DNA of 64,000 nucleotides from Polychytrium aggregatum. Its lineage: Eukaryota > Chytridiomycota > Chytridiomycetes > Polychytriales. The stretch spans positions 434,001 to 498,000 of the forward strand of contig NW_026516217.1 of the NCBI RefSeq assembly GCF_025602895.1, written 5' to 3'. Both the position numbers and the translations under genes were made by a program. Shown piece by piece: positions 41,193-51,984 of the stretch. Every line of letters begins with the position of its first letter. The first letter of the stretch is position 1. The notes under the pieces are model-generated. The model was not told the origin of the DNA. It was given only the letters and a program-made list of their open reading frames with translations, and made no database searches.

Positions 41193-42863
41193 TCAAAGAC
41201 CAAGTGGGAACACAACGCCTGCAAAGGTCAGCAGGTCAGAGATTGTAAAGTTGCCGGGCACGGCGCTGGGCAGGAAAGGCACAAAGTGCGGGGCCAGGTT
41301 GAAGTACGAGTTGCGGTCAAACTTGAGCAATCCAATAAAGACCTCGCCGACGATGCGGCCGCAGACAGGACCAAGCCGCTCGCCCTGCTGGGTGGTCTCG
41401 GCCTCGAACAGGCAGTAATACCACAGCGGGGTGCTTGTGTTGAGGCCGAACGGGCTCAGTCGAGGCACCACCAGCGGGGTCTCGCCCATGAAAGAGGCTA
41501 TGGCTTGGCCCGAGGGAATGGCAAAGTTGACATGGCGGGCGAGGTTGCGGGCTGGAAGAGCAGACGGCCCGCTCGAGGGAAGGCCGTCGAGGGGGGCCTG
41601 CTGGCCGGGCAGATTGAACAGAGGGGACGAGACGTTGGTGTCGATCTTTTTGTTGTGGAGCGGCACAATGCTGCCTTGCAGATTCGGGGCCATAGGGAAG
41701 AACGTCTGCCAATCGATAAAGCGGCGGGCGGCCCGGTGGGTGCCTCGAAGATCGTTTGGGTCGGGATCGGTGGGGCTGATGCTGTTGTTGAAGACCAAAG
41801 GCGCAAATGCTGGAGGAACGCCGGCTGGCCCTCCAAAGTTTGCACGGTAGCCGGGACGAACCTGCGAATGGCCAAAGCGGTACGCAGCAACCGAAAACTC
41901 GATCGGAACCAGAGGCAGTGTACGTCGGGTATGGGCCAGACTGGCGGCTGAGGAGCCGAACTGGTCGTCGTCAGCGAGGCTGAGGACCTGATCGAGCTGC
42001 TTCAGCTGGAACGGGAATCGCAAAGGGTTGTAGAACTTGAGGCCGCCCTGGAGGATGCTGTCGACAACGTTCTGGCCAATGGTCGTGGGCAGAAACTGGT
42101 GGACAATGATCCACTGGTAGTGGTAGGTGACTATCTGGCGAGCGTCCTTGAAGAGCCGTCGGGGGTGCGCATGTTTGTACTTTGGCTGGGATCGGAGGTT
42201 TGCGACAACGGCGTTGTGGAAGAGCATAAAGCCCAGATGCAGCTGCGATACCATCAGATTTTCGTCGTTTCGGGACTCGGGGATGATGGAGTTGTTGTTG
42301 GAGTCTCGGGGATGGTCGAAGCGGATCACCCCGGCCAAAGAGGCCTTGTCGGAGCCAGGGATGGGCTCGACCCGGAAAGATACCTGGTCGGACTGGTAGT
42401 ACTCTGGCGAGCCGTCGGGACCCATGCCGTAGACCGAGTCGAGATCAAAGGCCGGGGTGCGGAAGTTGATGGTTCGGTATGGATCCGCCGTGGCATTGAT
42501 GGCCGATCGTTTGTCGAAGGTGATGTCGTGGTCCAGGAACTGGCCCAAGAATGTGAACCCGGCGGTCATGGCGGGATTGTCTGGGTTTCTGGGGTTGGTG
42601 ACGCCGGGAATGTCACCGGCATCAACGATTCCCGAGATTGCGCCGATGGCTTCGACGAGGAGACGCTCGGCGTTGTCTTGGGGACCGAACGAATGGAGAG
42701 TCGGAAACATGCGTGTGAAAGTGTTTTCAGGGAATCTGGGTGCGGCCGGGAAGCGAGCCTGGACGGTATCGGCCCGGGTGTGAGGCACAACGAGACTGGA
42801 GAGGCAGGCGGCTCCAAGCAGCCAGGCAGCGCAAGACTGGCTGTTGGGTGCAGCGAAGATCAT
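41193..42863 (-). CDS. Secreted animal-type haem peroxidase (peroxidase-cyclooxygenase superfamily)
   Basis: About 556 residues in a single exon. The start at 42863 gives a signal peptide, with MIFAAPNSQSCAAWLLGAAC followed by a hydrophobic core and a cleavage-like site near TRADT. Domain features: FLGQFLDHDITFD (distal His and the Asp of the HD pair), VSFRVEPIPG, RFDHPRDSNNN, NDENLMVSQLHLGFMLFHNA (helix with LHxxFLRxHN-like pattern), FSVAAYRFGHSQVRPGY (proximal His) and a C-terminal VCGRIVGEVFIGLL segment. These match the An_peroxidase fold and resemble bacterial and fungal short forms rather than mammalian ones. Expected to oxidise halides or organic substrates outside the cell; the substrate is unknown. 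Absence of introns and position beside a mobile-looking repeat make transfer possible. Confidence 0.85.
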   Translation of the reverse strand: MIFAAPNSQSCAAWLLGAACLSSLVVPHTRADTVQARFPAAPRFPENTFTRMFPTLHSFGPQDNAERLLVEAIGAISGIVDAGDIPGVTNPRNPDNPAMTAGFTFLGQFLDHDITFDKRSAINATADPYRTINFRTPAFDLDSVYGMGPDGSPEYYQSDQVSFRVEPIPGSDKASLAGVIRFDHPRDSNNNSIIPESRNDENLMVSQLHLGFMLFHNAVVANLRSQPKYKHAHPRRLFKDARQIVTYHYQWIIVHQFLPTTIGQNVVDSILQGGLKFYNPLRFPFQLKQLDQVLSLADDDQFGSSAASLAHTRRTLPLVPIEFSVAAYRFGHSQVRPGYRANFGGPAGVPPAFAPLVFNNSISPTDPDPNDLRGTHRAARRFIDWQTFFPMAPNLQGSIVPLHNKKIDTNVSSPLFNLPGQQAPLDGLPSSGPSALPARNLARHVNFAIPSGQAIASFMGETPLVVPRLSPFGLNTSTPLWYYCLFEAETTQQGERLGPVCGRIVGEVFIGLLKFDRNSYFNLAPHFVPFLPSAVPGNFTISDLLTFAGVVFPLGL

Positions 42864-44016
42864 GGCGAGTAACGAAGGAAAGGAGCCGAGGAGAGTAGCT
42901 GAGCGGATGAAGGAAGTACTCGGCTTGGGTGGTGCTGTCGCTGGCGATTCAGAGTGCTGCGAAAGCCGCACGCTTTATGCCTCGGGGCAAAGCTGCCAGA
43001 CTCGGGAGTGAAGGCGGACGATCCCTGTCGGTAGGATGAGACGGTCGACGGAAGGGATCGGTCTGGCGACGAGTACACGGGGCTCGCCTCTGCGGCGATG
43101 CAGAAGGAGCAAGACATGGGTGCAAGACATGGGTGCAAACCGCGGGTGCGGGACACGGCAGAGTGTCCCAAAGAGAAAAGACATCCTGGTGATACAGCCC
43201 AAGCCCTGTAATCTCGGAGGAGTTGCGGAGACTGTTTCCCGACGGCGACAGCGAGAACGTGCGGATGTCCCTTTGAGTGCGGGTCGCTTTTGCGCCTTCC
43301 TTGGGGCCAGGGTCTGGGGTATGCTGTGTCAGCTCGCTGCCCTGGGAAATCCGCAAGGACAGACTGACTGAGGGCCAACTCGGCGATACCCAGGGTCCAG
43401 GGGACCGCTGCGCTGCATCCCCGCAGGAGACACTGGACGGCGGTCTTTTCTCTTCCGTCGCTGGACGGGGTTGTGGGTGGGCAGGGTCGGTTGGACCAGC
43501 AGGATTGTGGGTGGCCAAGGGCAGCGAGGTCTTGGGAGAGATGCGAATATCGGGATGCTGATGGATCGATCGTGGATATCATCCAGATCCACTCACGGCT
43601 CGTGGCGTCCATACAACACAGCTCGTAACACCGCATCGAATCTCCTGGCACACCAACCGCCATCAACACCACCACCATCACAATCACAATCACCACCACC
43701 ACCATCACTATCGCCATCGGCGTCGAATGTCCTGGCCCGCTGGCCATACACCAAGCACCAGAACCCCTTCACCTCCCCGCCGCGCACAGCACGCTCGTCC
43801 CACGCGGCCTTGCCAAGCACTCCTCCCCCTCGCCTCTTCTGTTCCTCGACACCATCTTCCAGCTTGGCCCAGCACCGCCCCTCTCCCCGGCCTGCCTTTC
43901 ATCTCCCTGTTTGCGCGGGGCCTGTCGCTCGCTCCCTCGGCCCCCGTCGTCTTTGCTGCAATTCAACCCTTGCAGCCAGCCCTCGCAGTCAACCTCGCTT
44001 TCTATCCATCACCATC
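42864..44016. other. Long divergent region between the peroxidase and SH3 genes
   Basis: About 1,150 bases. Contains CAC/ATC trinucleotide-rich sequence at 43664-43720 and C+T-rich sequence from 43720 on, probably a long 5' UTR of the SH3 gene. The frame is open upstream of the SH3 start but shows no recognisable protein; an alternative upstream start cannot be excluded. Confidence 0.5.
43664..43720. repeat. CAC/ACAATC simple repeat
   Basis: CACCACCACCATCACAATCA-type low-complexity stretch in the upstream region of the SH3 gene. Confidence 0.7.
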
Positions 44017-45473
44017 ATGGACTCGTCCGCCATCATCGCTATCGCCGTCTGCTCCTCGCTGGTGCTCCTGGCCCTTATCGGCCTCGCGGCCTTCTGGATT
44101 TCACGATACCGCCAGCGACGGCAGCTCGAGTCACTGTGGTCCAAATCCGTCGAGGACCCTGTTCCGACACCGCTGTCGAGGCGGATCTCCGTTACCATTT
44201 CACGCAAATCAACGGCCGACAAAGAAAAGGAATCGCTGTTGCCTGCAGACGATACTTCCTCAACCGTCTCCCTGCTTGGACGGCACAACTCTGTCCGCAA
44301 GTCCCGTTCCGACACTCTGGCGGGGACCTCGCCCTTCATCGTGGAGGCCCCTGAAGCCGACCAAGACACCGCCTATCCGCTCCGGACCCGCGGCGCTCGA
44401 GAAGAAAGCGACTATCTCGACGGACACGAAGCTAGCGACGAAGAGCCTATGGTCTCGATTGATCTTGGCGACGGCCTGCAGCGACGAACCAGCGTCTCAA
44501 AGGAGTCGCTTCAGCTCATTCTCGACACCAGCGACGACAGCCTGCCGACCTATGTCGTTATCGAGGACCTGTTTCCCCAAAAACCGGACCAGCTGCAGCT
44601 GCGTCTCGGCGACGTTGTGACTGTCTCCATGGTGAGCATTTTGCTGTCTGCTGCGCCCCATCGCCAATCGGCCGACCCCGTTGCCTCCTGCCATGCCGGC
44701 ACTTCTGATACCCATGATACCCATGATGCCCACGATACCCATGCACGCCATACCCCCCGGTGTCGGGAGCGTCGCCCATCTCCTGTTCGTACGTAACTCA
44801 TGTCGGCTTCCACCACGACTCTGTCCCTCAGACCTTCACCGACGGCTGGTGCCATGGATACAACATGAATACCCAGAAGCTTGGTGTGTTCCCGCTCAAG
44901 TGTGTTGCCGTCATCGATCCCGAGAGCAAGAGGACAATCATGACTGCTGCGGCCCAGCTCTTTGGCAAATCCTCACGGTCCAGGACGAGCTCAAACACCT
45001 CTGCTTCGTCGCTGCGGTCTGGCGCGGCCTCGTCACCGGCGTCGCCCATCCCGCTCTCGCCGCCGTACAGCCCCATCGACCCAGACTTTTCTCCAAGCTA
45101 CCCTCCGTTGTCGCCGTCGCCATCTCTCTCCGAGACGCCTGTGCAGTTCACCATGGTCCCGCCCGAGCAGGCCATGCAAGTCGTCACCAAGTCGCTGTCG
45201 CCCGAGCGGCGCGCCCAGTTCTTTGCCCAGATCCTGAAGGAGCAGCCCGGCATGGATATCGACACCAAGCGGCATCTACAGCGGGCGGCTCAAGGACTGG
45301 AAGACCAGCTCGATTCGGAACAGAGCTGGAGACTGGCGCTCGAGGCTCATCTTGAGAAGGGATTTTCGCGCTGGATGGCCCGCGTGAACCAGGGCAAGCC
45401 CTCAAGCTCCCTCCCGGTTCCAAAGCCCCGACCAAAGCTCCCCACCCCGGTCCGGCAGCAGTCCATGATCTAG
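44017..45473 (+). CDS. Single-pass membrane protein with cytoplasmic SH3 domain
   Basis: Two exons, 44017-44631 and 44832-45473. MDSSAIIAIAVCSSLVLLAL and the residues after it form one membrane helix followed by a basic stop-transfer segment (SRYRQRRQLESLW), without a cleaved signal. A Ser/Thr-rich cytoplasmic region leads to an SH3 domain split by the intron: TYVVIEDLFPQKPDQLQLRL-GDVV, then DGWCHGYNMNTQKLGVFPLK (ALYDY-like start, W of the ligand groove, and G-x-FP end). The C-terminal part is Ser/Pro-rich with PPYSPIDPDFSPSYPPLSPS and a helical stretch ALEAHLEKGFSRWMARVNQ, ending in a PxxP-rich tail (PVPKPRPKLPTPV) that could bind SH3 domains, including its own. Topology resembles fungal Fus1/Sho1-type surface proteins, but no orthology is claimed. 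Confidence 0.8.
44705..44745. repeat. GATACCCAT nonamer repeat in SH3-gene intron
   Basis: Four imperfect tandem copies of GATACCCAT/GATGCCCAC within the single intron. Confidence 0.7.
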
Positions 45474-45939
45474 ATGAGTGTGTTGGCCATCGCGGCCTGT
45501 CGTTGCGATCTGTGACCCGCCCCCTGTGCTCCGTGTTCGAACTGTAGAAGATTTCTCAGTATCTCCACAGCGAGGCGGGGCGTCTTGGAATTTCAAAGCC
45601 GGTTGATGGTTTGTTTGGGGGATTCCTTTGAGTTTTGAAAAAAATACATCATAGGCATCAACCATGAACACTTGGAGAGTTGAGTGACACAACAGTATAT
45701 TAGCTCTCGTTACGAGCCATATGAAAATAGACACTGACATGGAGACGTGAAGCGGGGATGGTGGAATGAATGTAGACGGGTGACAAATGCACATGTCAGG
45801 TGTGCGCGAGGCGGATGCCGAGTGGGTGCCGAATGAAAGCCGAGTGGGTGCCGAATGGATACCAGAAGGATGCCTGGCGCATTGCTACCCGAGTTCCAGA
45901 GAGTCAAGAGTCGCGCAGCCGACCCAGCGTGCGTCCCGA
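45474..45939. other. Convergent gap between the SH3 gene and the ABC transporter
   Basis: About 466 bases of 3' flanks. A 22-base unit (CCGAGTGGGTGCCGAATGxA) is repeated twice at about 45818-45860. No gene. Confidence 0.5.
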
Positions 45940-48900
45940 TCAGGGGCTTTTGGATGCCTCGGGCGAGGACAGCCGCTCCTGCTCCTTCTGGTAAGCAATG
46001 TCGAGGAGATTCTGGCGGGCCTCGTCGCCCATCTCGTTGACCATGCGCGCAAACCAAGCATCGGCATGTCCGGCGTCTTTCTGGAGCATGGCCCAGGGAC
46101 GCCCGAACTCGACCAGGCGACCCTGGTCCAGGACCATGATGTAGTCAAAGTCAATGACGGTGTTGAGGCGGTGGGCTATCGTTAGAACCGTCGAGTTTGA
46201 GAACATCCCGGACTTGGATCGGATGGCCTTCTGCACCAGGGCGTCGGTGTGGAGATCGACTGAGGATGTGGCTAAACAGGCACCGGAGAAACAGAGTGAG
46301 CTGCAAGCCAGCACGCCGACAGGACCATGTGCAGAATCGCAACGGCGAGCCAAATCAGGATTGTAGGGGCAGTGCCAAGCGAGTATCCACTTACCCTCGT
46401 CCATGACAATCAGCTTGGTGTCTCGCAGGATGGCGCGAGCCAGGCATATCAGCTGCCTCTCACCGACCGACCAGTTGCCTGTGTGATCAAGACACATCCC
46501 GTGGTCAGCTTACTTGACGAGGCTGTTCGGAAAACGGCTGGAGCCGCAGACAAACGAGCCCCGAGATATATCACCTCCCCACACCACGAGCCAGCTACTT
46601 ACTTCCGTTCTCGGCAACCTCGCTCTCCATCTTGTCCGGCATGCCTTCTATTGTTGCCTTGAGCTCAACGGCCTCCAAAGCCCTCCACAAAGTTCGGTCG
46701 TCGTGATGGCCAAAGGGATCCAGGTTGAAACGCAGAGTGCCCTTGAAACAGAACGGCTGATGAAGGCAAGACATGGATCAGAGAACCGCAGGCGAGCCAT
46801 CACCGACTCGACTCTGGTGATGCAGCGACAACGCCGTCTCGATCATGCGGCCGGTCGGTTCACAAGCAGGGGCCTACATACCTCCTGTGGAATGATGCTG
46901 ATTCGGCTCCGAAGGTCGGTCAAGCCCAGATCGCTCGTGGACACATCGTCGATCCGGATCGAGCCTTTGGGCGTCGGCTCCACCAGCCGAAACAGTGCCT
47001 GCAGGAAGCTGCTCTTGCCAGCACCCGTGCGACCAACAATGCCGACTTTGCTGCCCGGCTGGAGCACGATCGAGATGTTCTTGAGGGTGGGCTTGTTCGT
47101 ACCGGGGTAGGTCAGCGAGAGATCCTGGATGTCGACCTTGCCGTGGGTGGGCCAGTGGCTCGGCACCTTGGCATCGGTAACATCCGGGGCTTCGCTCTCG
47201 ATCTTGGTGTACTCGACCACGCGCTCAACCGAGGTCATCAGATTCTCAGTCTCGGCGCTCTGTCGGGCAGCCCACTGGAGCATGCCCATCAACTGCAGCA
47301 CATAGCTCATGATCAGGCCGATCAGCGCCGGTGGCAGGTTCAGGGACTGGTAGAGTCCCACAGCGAGGAAGGTCACGCAGGTCAAATAGATGGCCGACAA
47401 AAAGTCCAGGCGGAAGCCGAGCCAGCGCGCCGCGGTGATGTTGATAAAGTACACCGTGGTGTTTTCGTTCTGCAGGTGCACAAAGCGGCTCATGAACCGC
47501 TCCTCGGCGTTGAAGGCGCGGACCGTCGACAGGCCTTCGAGGGTGGCGGGGATGGTGGCGTACACGGGCGAGCGGGTGATGCCCTCGAGACGCTTCACCT
47601 GCCGCGAGGTGGCAATATAGTACTTTCGGAGGTAGTAGAACGCAATGCCGATGGGAGGCAGCAGCACCACCACGTAGGGGATGACGACAATCGACAGCAC
47701 CATCGTGCCAAGGACCATGAAGGCGCACTGGAGAAAGTCGAACTGGATCAGCGGCAGAGATTCGTCCGCTAGGTTCAGGTCCTTGGAGAATCGGCTACGT
47801 TGTAGTTGGGAGTGCACAGCGGTTAGAAAGTAGCTTGAAGGCCACAGTGTCCCTTGCGATCGGCGGTCATGAGAGATGCAACTACCACTGGCTGTGCATG
47901 CGTGCGAGCGAGCGATGGCGGCGAATGCAGCGGCACAGCCGGCGGGACCAAAGTAACTCACTTCATAAGTCGTCCGTGCGGGTTGGTGTTGAAAAAGTAC
48001 ATGGGCGCCCTGAGCACCGACTGCAGCATCTTGCGGAACAGCGCATTGGAGCATTCCAAGCTGATCCAGAAAAAGAAGATGGCCCGAATAATGGCGATCG
48101 TCAGGGTCGTGACTCCGAGGGCGAGGTAGAGCGTCCAAAACACAGTGTCCTGGTTGTTGGAGGCTTGGACCCAGTGGGAGAGCCACCAGTCCGAGGTCAC
48201 TCGGATAACCTCGCCAACAAACAGTAGCATGCACAGTCCAACCAGACTCGGGATGGAGGCGCCGGCTGTCCAGTAGGACTTGTAGACCGAGAGCGACACC
48301 TTGCCCTGGGCAGCCGATTCTTTGATTGCATCGGGCTTGGCCGAGTCGTCGGCGTTGGCCAGGCCGGGCTTTTCGAGATCCGATGGTTTGGTTGTCTCGC
48401 ACACAGACGAGTCCTCGATGACCAAGCTCTCGGCAATCTTTTCCGAGTTGGCGGCGCTGGCCGGTCCCATAGCGTCGTCGATGGAGTCATCGCTGATCGG
48501 CTGTTTGGAAAAGTCGCGCAGGACGCCGCAGAACTTGGAGGTTTCATTGTCAAGAATCGCAGAGAAGGAGCCATATGTGGAGACGCTGCCATCTTCGATG
48601 ACCATGATGTTGCTGCAGCGCGAAATGAACTGGAGCTGGTGGGTGACCAGGACCGTGGCCTTGTCCTTGAGAGCACCGAGGATACACTCCTCAAACAAGT
48701 GCCTGTCGCAGGGTCGTGGGACGGGGCAGCCAAAGACATATAAGTACAAACACGGCGCGAGGGCAGCGGAGCACAGGAGCAAGGCAGCGCTGGCTACAGC
48801 AAACCAGATAATGACTATGCGAGCCACCATCTTAGACACCGCCATGTAGGCATCGTCTCCAGGAGCACCCGCACCCGCACCGAAGGCACGGTGTTTATCT

Positions 48901-51500
48901 GCAGACAGGGATACGGCCTCCTGGCCACCAAGATGCCTACCTGCCAACCTTGGTATCGACGGCACTCAGGGGATCGTCAAGAACATAGATATCGGCATCA
49001 TAGTACAGAGCACGGGCCAAGGCCAGACGAGCCTTTTGTCCACCCGAAAGCGCGACGCCGCGCTCGCCGACGATGGTCATGTCTCGGTCCGGGAAGCCTG
49101 CGATGTCTGTGTCCATGGCACATGCCTTGATCACTTTGTTGAACCAGGTGGGGTTGAATGGCAGGCCGAAAGTGATGTTATCCCGGATTGTTCCCGCCAC
49201 GACCCAAGGGTTCTGTGTGGCATACGCAATCTTTCGCGATCCGAGTGCCGAGCGACCAGAGACGCACTCCATTTCTCCGAGAATGGCATGCAGAAGCGAG
49301 GTCTTGCCGCTGCCGACGGGGCCGCAGACACCCAGGACCTCGCCAGAACAGACGACAAAGTCGAGTTTCTTGAGAACGGTCTTTTGCCCGGGCTGTCCAA
49401 GGGAGCTGACGACTTCGCTTTCTTGGCGCTGCAACTTGACGGCAGGGACTTTGTCCATGGACGACGAAGACGGCCAGGCAAACGAGGCATCTTCGAAAAC
49501 AATCCGAGCCCTAGGATTGTTGATCTTGCCGAGGAGCTCTTTCTCGTGCTCAGGGTTGCGCGAAGTGCCAAGCTCGGGGAGCGAGAGGAACTGCTGGATG
49601 CGCTTGAGCGACACGAGCGACTCGGAGCCGAATTGGAGGGCCTTCGGGAAGAAGTTGGTCATATCCAGCCGCACGACCTGAATCAGGGTGATGGAGGTGA
49701 AGATTCGAGAGGCCACGAAGGGGCCGGCCTGGATAAAGTAGAAGGTAATGAAGCCGCAGACTGAGACGACGGCTGGTCGATGGAAGCAGCAGAGAAGGTG
49801 GGTGCGAAAGGTTAGCGAATGCTGCCAGTTCGCAATCAGGGCGGCTGATCTTGCTACCAAAGGAAAGACACGGCCGCCCAAGCAGCAGAGATCGAGAGGA
49901 CGCTTGCTACGTACTCGAGGCAGCGAAGAAGATGGCCTCGTTCAGCGCTCGCAGGATCGAGGCTTTCTTGACATGCCGCATCTCGTTGTTCCTGCTTTCG
50001 GTGATCTTTTCAGAGAAGGGCCGCTCCCATGCGCTGTTTAGTCGATCGAGACTCCGTTAGCAACCCGGCCGCATTTGCCATCGAACGATGCAATGGCACG
50101 ACGCTGCCAGAACAAGGTGGGAGCTGAGCAGAATCCACTTACTAGAGTTTGACGATCATGATGCCCGAAAGCATGTCCGAGAGACTCTTGATGCGGTCGT
50201 CGCGATGGATCAGGGTATCCTTGCGGATCCGGCCAAAGGATCTGGCAATGACGCCTTGAGCGGGGATCATCAGGAGCATGACGGCAATCGCCACCAGCGA
50301 GGCCCAGCCAATGAGATTCCACAGGAAGTAGAGGACCACGACAGACTCGAGTGGGGCGAGCCATATGGCGTGAACGAACGGCGCAAGGTCCTCAAAGCGC
50401 TGGACATCGTTCGAGACCAGGTTGACGATGTATCCCGTTGAGGCCGTGTGGGAGATGGAGAGCGAGAGGCACTTGCGGTAGATGGCAGCGATGAAGGCAA
50501 TACGCATGCGCATTCCGCCCCGCATGGCCTGTTGTTGGGAAGCGAGCAGTGTCAGCCTCCGGCTTGCATCCCAGCCGCCACCTCGGCCCTGTGTTGTCGG
50601 TGGCGTGCCTTGCACACAGCAAATGTTTGGCAGACCAGCCTGCACCGAACAGGGGCAGGACACTCACCAGGAAAAAGTCAACGTGATGAAGAACAGCATT
50701 GATTAAGGCACAAACAGACAGAGCAGTAGCATATCCATAGGCCTGCATCCAAGAGAGGAGACATTCCGACAGTGAGAGTGGTGAGAAAGGTGCGGGACAG
50801 GCCAGTGACTGCTCGCAGACGGGTCAAGGCTCGATTTCGGACAGATGCTGCATTCCAGTCAAGCGCTAGCCACCAGACAATGCAGCATACCTGGGCGACG
50901 GGAGCCCCGGGGGTCTGGAAGAATACGAGCAGGTTGCCCAGGAAGACGGCCTGAGCAACCTTGAATATGGCTTCGGCCAGGAAGGCCAAACCGGCTTTGA
51001 TGAAATCCATGCCAAAGACTTTCCAGGAGACCCTGAGGAGGCTAGCCTTGTCGCGGCCGCGAGCAGTGATTTCGGCATTCCAGGCGTTCATGAGTCTGTC
51101 GCAGAGCTCCTCGGCCGAGTCGGTGTGGCTGTGGTGAGCGATGCATAAGCCAGAGAGGATGTCATGGTGCAAGGAGAGTTCAGTCGGAGGGGCAAGTTTG
51201 GGAGAGTTGGCATGGGTTAGGTCGGGCGGACACTATCGAAGGTGCTTGCATTCACCGCAGGGCTGAGAGCCATGCAAATTGCTGCCTGCAGCCGGAGGCA
51301 GGACGGAATCGGAATGGGCTCCCGACGGCGACAGGATGGGCGGCGGCTTACTCTATGTCGGGATATTCCTCGAGGGCCAGCTCGTTCTTTAGACCCTTGC
51401 GGATGATTGGGTCCATGAACAAGTATGACCAGCGCATGAACCAATTGGACTGGCTGAAGCTCTTGAAGCGCCGAGGAGCGGCGTCGGGCAGGGTCGCCAT
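45940..51500 (-). CDS. ABCC/MRP-type ABC transporter (ABCC4-like full transporter)
   Basis: ATP-driven exporter of organic anions or conjugates. More than ten exons. The start at 51500 gives MATLPDAAPRRFKSFSQSNW and FMRWSYLFMDPIIRKGLK, without an N-terminal TMD0, as in short MRPs. TMD1 exons lie between about 51150 and 49560. NBD1 (about 48940-49530): Walker A GPVGSGKTSL, LSGGQKARLALARAL, Walker B DIYVLDDPLSAVD. A linker and TMD2 follow (about 47300-48590). NBD2: Walker A GRTGAGKSSFLQ (about 47010), NWSVGERQLICLARAIL, Walker B LIVMDE joined by an intron to ATSSVDLHTD, H-loop TIAHRLNTVID. Stops at 45940. All catalytic motifs are intact in both NBDs; the second signature is SVGER rather than LSGGQ, as is usual in ABCC NBD2. 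Confidence 0.9.
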
Positions 51501-51984
51501 GATGGAGACGGATGGGTGTTTGCGGGTATAGCGTGCCTGGGACCGGGTTTTGGCCGGAATGGGTGACTGGGGCTGGATGCCGTGCGCCGATGCAGGCCGG
51601 TGCGGGTCGATGCAGGTCGATGCGGGTCGGTGCAGGTCGATGCCGAGGTGGGCAAGCGCCAGCTTTTATGTGCAGATTCCTCCGGAGAGGCCCGGTGCTG
51701 GCAGGAGAGCAAGCATTGCAAACACCCGCCAGAGAGACCTTTGCCGGACCTTCAAACCCACGACAGCGCAGCGTTCGCAAAGTGCTCCCACGCCAGCCAA
51801 TCAGCGCGCGGCTTGCCCGGAAAAACACCCCGAGCCAGCCGAAAGCGCCCGAGGGCGGCTGCCCGAAATCGCCCTCAGGGCCCGAAAGCGCCCGCAGCGC
51901 AAGCCTTTCCAGCGCCCGAAATCGCCCGGCAGCCCCGAGCATCTCCGGCAGCCAGCCAGCGTCCCTGCGCCCCGCATCGTGGGT
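51501..51984. other. ABC-transporter upstream region and YARS2 3' flank
   Basis: About 484 bases. Contains GGTCGATGC-type tandem repeats (51590-51650) and a GCCCGAAATCGCCC repeat-like GC-rich stretch (51836-51935). Open frames here are compositional. Confidence 0.5.
51588..51650. repeat. GGTCGATGCGG / GGTCGATGCAG tandem repeat
   Basis: Imperfect 10-11-base repeat, about five copies, just upstream of the ABC transporter start. Confidence 0.75.

Noticed and set aside
42099-42872. 257-residue plus-strand frame inside the peroxidase gene
   Set aside because: It is antisense to well-conserved peroxidase motifs.
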